Source: Bos javanicus (taxonomy: Eukaryota > Chordata > Mammalia > Artiodactyla > Bovidae). Taken from it: a stretch of 64,000 nucleotides of DNA. The position numbers and the translations under genes were made by a program. How positions within the stretch are numbered: position 1 is the first letter of the stretch; each line of letters opens with the position of its first letter. Positions 61,245 to 64,000 of the stretch are shown piece by piece. The notes beneath the pieces were generated by a model that was not told the origin of the DNA, did no database searches, and was given only the letters and a program-made list of their open reading frames with translations. The stretch lies in assembly GCF_032452875.1 (NCBI RefSeq), contig NC_083880.1, forward strand, positions 57,920,829 through 57,984,828, written 5' to 3'.

Positions 61245-64000
61245 GGTTTCTAAACTTCTTATCACCACTGTCCTCTCACTATCTCTTCGCTTTTATGCCT
61301 CTGTCAAACTGTCGTCTACCAAACTGCATTTACAACGTCATAATGAAGTCACTGCTCCACTTTTTTGGAAACTGATCAGAGACAAACCAGAACTCTGTCA
61401 ACAGCTTATAATAACCAGTGTTACCGCAATGAGGCGACAGAATTCTAGCCTAAAGCAAAGGAATCAGACATTTTAGTTAGACTAGGTGCCCTTATCAGGA
61501 ATAAATTTATCATTTCCTTCAGGATGCTCAAAATGTTGAAAACAAGACTAATTTCCTGGACTTCTGCCTATTCAGGGACCCATGGATGGAACTATGAGTC
61601 TAGTGGGTAATTAATCTTATCTACTTATAAATTAGTTGACACGGAATTTGTCTTTGCGTTCTCTAAAGGATCTTCCGGTTCAGTATAGATCATTTTAGAT
61701 AACAAACTCTTCAGAGTCTGATTAACTTATCTGTGCAGTGTTTACAGTACAAATGTACCCCAATACTGCTGGAAATGAGGTGCATCATATACACGCCTAA
61801 GAACATGGCTCACTCACTCCCTTTCATAAATATCTTTTAAAATGCACATCTATTTTCAAAATTCCAACGCACTTTCCTATCTCCATTAATGCTTTCTAAT
61901 GGAATCCCACATAGCCTTTCCTGAGTACTCTCATGTTCTGATTATCAACTCACATTGCATCTGTCTTAATCTGAACCACATGCCAGGGCCACTGTGCATG
62001 GAGAAAGGTTTGTCCTGAGGCTGGGGTTAATTTCAGACCCCCGTTATCTCTCCCATACTTGTCCTCTGGAGTGTTCCTGTCTAGGCCTTCACTGTGGCCA
62101 CCTCTCACAGCTCTTCCCTTTCATCCTGTGATGGGCTGGACATCAGAATAGGTTAACAGAGAGTCTAAAGTAAGGGTATAAACAGTAGAGTTAAGGTTAG
62201 AAGCCCAGGTGTATCAATGTGCAGGGAGCTGCCATCAATGACAGGAACATGACTTTTGGCTGCTCCCAAGTTGGGCTTGGTTTCTGCTCCTTGGCCACAC
62301 TGTAAGAGCTGACATTACTTTGTCTAAGTGAGGTGGACTGAATGTACTTGGATAAACCCTCTTGACCATGATCTTTTAAAATGGAAAGAATAAGTAAACT
62401 GTGTTAAACTCACAAAAAGTGAAACATGGGGTTCTTCTTAAGAAACTTAAAAATTATAGTAAACTTTTAAAGAAACCATTAAAAGCACGATTAAGCTAAA
62501 TTTTTATTGGTAATCTACTCCCCCCTCTTTTTAAAAAAACCAGAATCTCAACTGGGGAAAAAGATTAAAGACATCTTGTAAGTACGACTCTGAGTTGTTC
62601 TTATCTGAGAGTAATAACCCTGATTCATGAAAACCATCTATAACAAGGTTTCGCTTATCAGAGACTTCCAAAGCAGATGATCACACGAACAATGATGCTG
62701 TTAAGATGCCTGAACCCCCCAAATACAGCTCCTGCTATCAGCACTTGACAGACGGATGCCTGACTTCCTTCTCTAAGGGCAGTGGGCTTAGACTCTGGTG
62801 CTAATCACCTAAAAGCTGCCACCCAAGGTTGGCTGGTCCAGGGCAAGCGGGCCGCTCCACTAAACTGAGTCAGCAAAATCTTAGGAGGATTAATTATCAA
62901 TTGTGATCCTACCCAATTACATTAATTGACCAGTGATTCCATCCAAGAAGAGCTGCTGATATTCATTCTCTGTCCTCTGGATTTTACTGGAAGAACTCTG
63001 TGCTTTAAATGTGATTGAAGTAAGTGCTGAAAAGGGCTATATGTCAGGAATGAACATTGTTCCTGAATTCTTTGAATTTAAAATACAGATTCAGACACCA
63101 GAAGACTTGTGTCTGTTTGTCTTCAATCCACTTTCGATTCCCAGGGTACACTTAGTAAAGTGTATCTGTACCTAAATACTGGTATCTTTACCGACTCTTT
63201 CCAAGGCCCACCCCGCCAAACAGATATTTTGCATTTCTAATTTGCTTGGTACATAGGCAACCAATGTGCATAATTGAACTGCAAATGGAAGCGCGCTTGC
63301 TACTTTAGTGAAATTAGAATTCAGTGAAGGTGATAAAAATATTAAACTTAATATCATATTACAGGAAGCGTAAGTATTTTTGATGGCCCATAATTTTACC
63401 ACTTCACCTGCTGTATCTGCTGGCAAACATGGTTTGGAATATTAATGGAAAACTCCCTCGTTATTAAACTACAGTATTAAAAAAAAACCCTACAACCACT
63501 AACAGCTTACCACAAAGACACTTTCAGAAATTATCTACCTTAAAAATATTTCCCCACCAGACAGTTCAGAAAACAGATTTAATTTTGTAAAGCTAGAACA
63601 AATGGAGAGACCCCCCACTGCTTCAAACAATTCATTAATTCAAAAAGTTCTATTTTCCTTGCATTTAAAATCTCTGGGGGAAAAAATCCAATCTCCTCTT
63701 CTCCAATCTCCATTTAAGTGTGCCTATTTTGCTGAGGTCCAGATTTGAATAATTCAAAACCATCTCTAGTAGATGGTGTGTGTCAAGGAGCAAGGGGCCA
63801 AAACCATGGCATTCTGGGCCAATTAATGCAAACACAAAGCACCCAGCACCCTCCCACCCACTGCACTGCCTCATCCAGCAGACAAGACCCTGATGGGGCA
63901 ATCAGAAAGAGAAGAAAGGAGGACCCACCCTCATCTAAAGGGCAAAGAGAAGGACTCACTCAGAGACTCGGGTGACTAGACCCCACAACAGCCCGCTGGG

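Overview
The window is nuclear DNA from a ruminant, most likely a bovid. BovB (RTE-class) LINE fragments and tRNA-Glu-derived Bov-tA SINEs, many still clearly recognisable, are scattered throughout. There are also 3' ends of young artiodactyl L1 elements and a CHR-type cetartiodactyl SINE. Coding sequence is split by introns with GT-AG borders. There are no prokaryotic-style genes, operons or CRISPR arrays.

Only two protein-coding genes can be supported, and they point tail to tail. On the plus strand, exons 2 to 4 of APCDD1L lie at 21044-21182, 23519-24071 and 27648-28412. They read in one continuous frame across three introns and end in a stop codon. APCDD1L is a relative of the secretory-pathway, membrane-anchored Wnt inhibitor APCDD1. 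The exon with the start codon and signal peptide was not found and is probably upstream of base 1. On the minus strand, exons 6 to 3 of VAPB lie at 46430-46588, 48918-49094, 50920-51000 and 54710-54813. They encode residues 71 to 243 by human numbering: the end of the MSP domain, the linker, the coiled coil and the tail anchor. Exons 1 and 2 should lie beyond base 64000. The gene order matches human 20q13.32, and the two proteins have no known shared pathway.

Layout: 1-21043 is intron 1 of APCDD1L (or intron plus upstream flank), rich in old L1 and BovB with a GC-rich island at 10.6-11.3 kb. 21183-27647 holds introns 2 and 3. 28413 to about 28865 is the APCDD1L 3' UTR. About 28866-39655 is the repeat-loaded gap between the genes. 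About 39656-46429 is a very long VAPB 3' UTR. 46589-64000 is VAPB introns 5, 4, 3 and part of 2.

No new multigene system is present. The observations most worth checking are: a perfect in-frame 27-bp copy of APCDD1L exon 3 sequence sitting in intron 2 just before that exon; a four-unit minisatellite of Z-DNA-prone repeats in VAPB intron 3; several perfect palindromes or hairpins (24, 22, 20 and 17+17 bp); a stop-free GC-rich island; and a U-tract/A-tract hairpin just after the VAPB exon 3 donor site.
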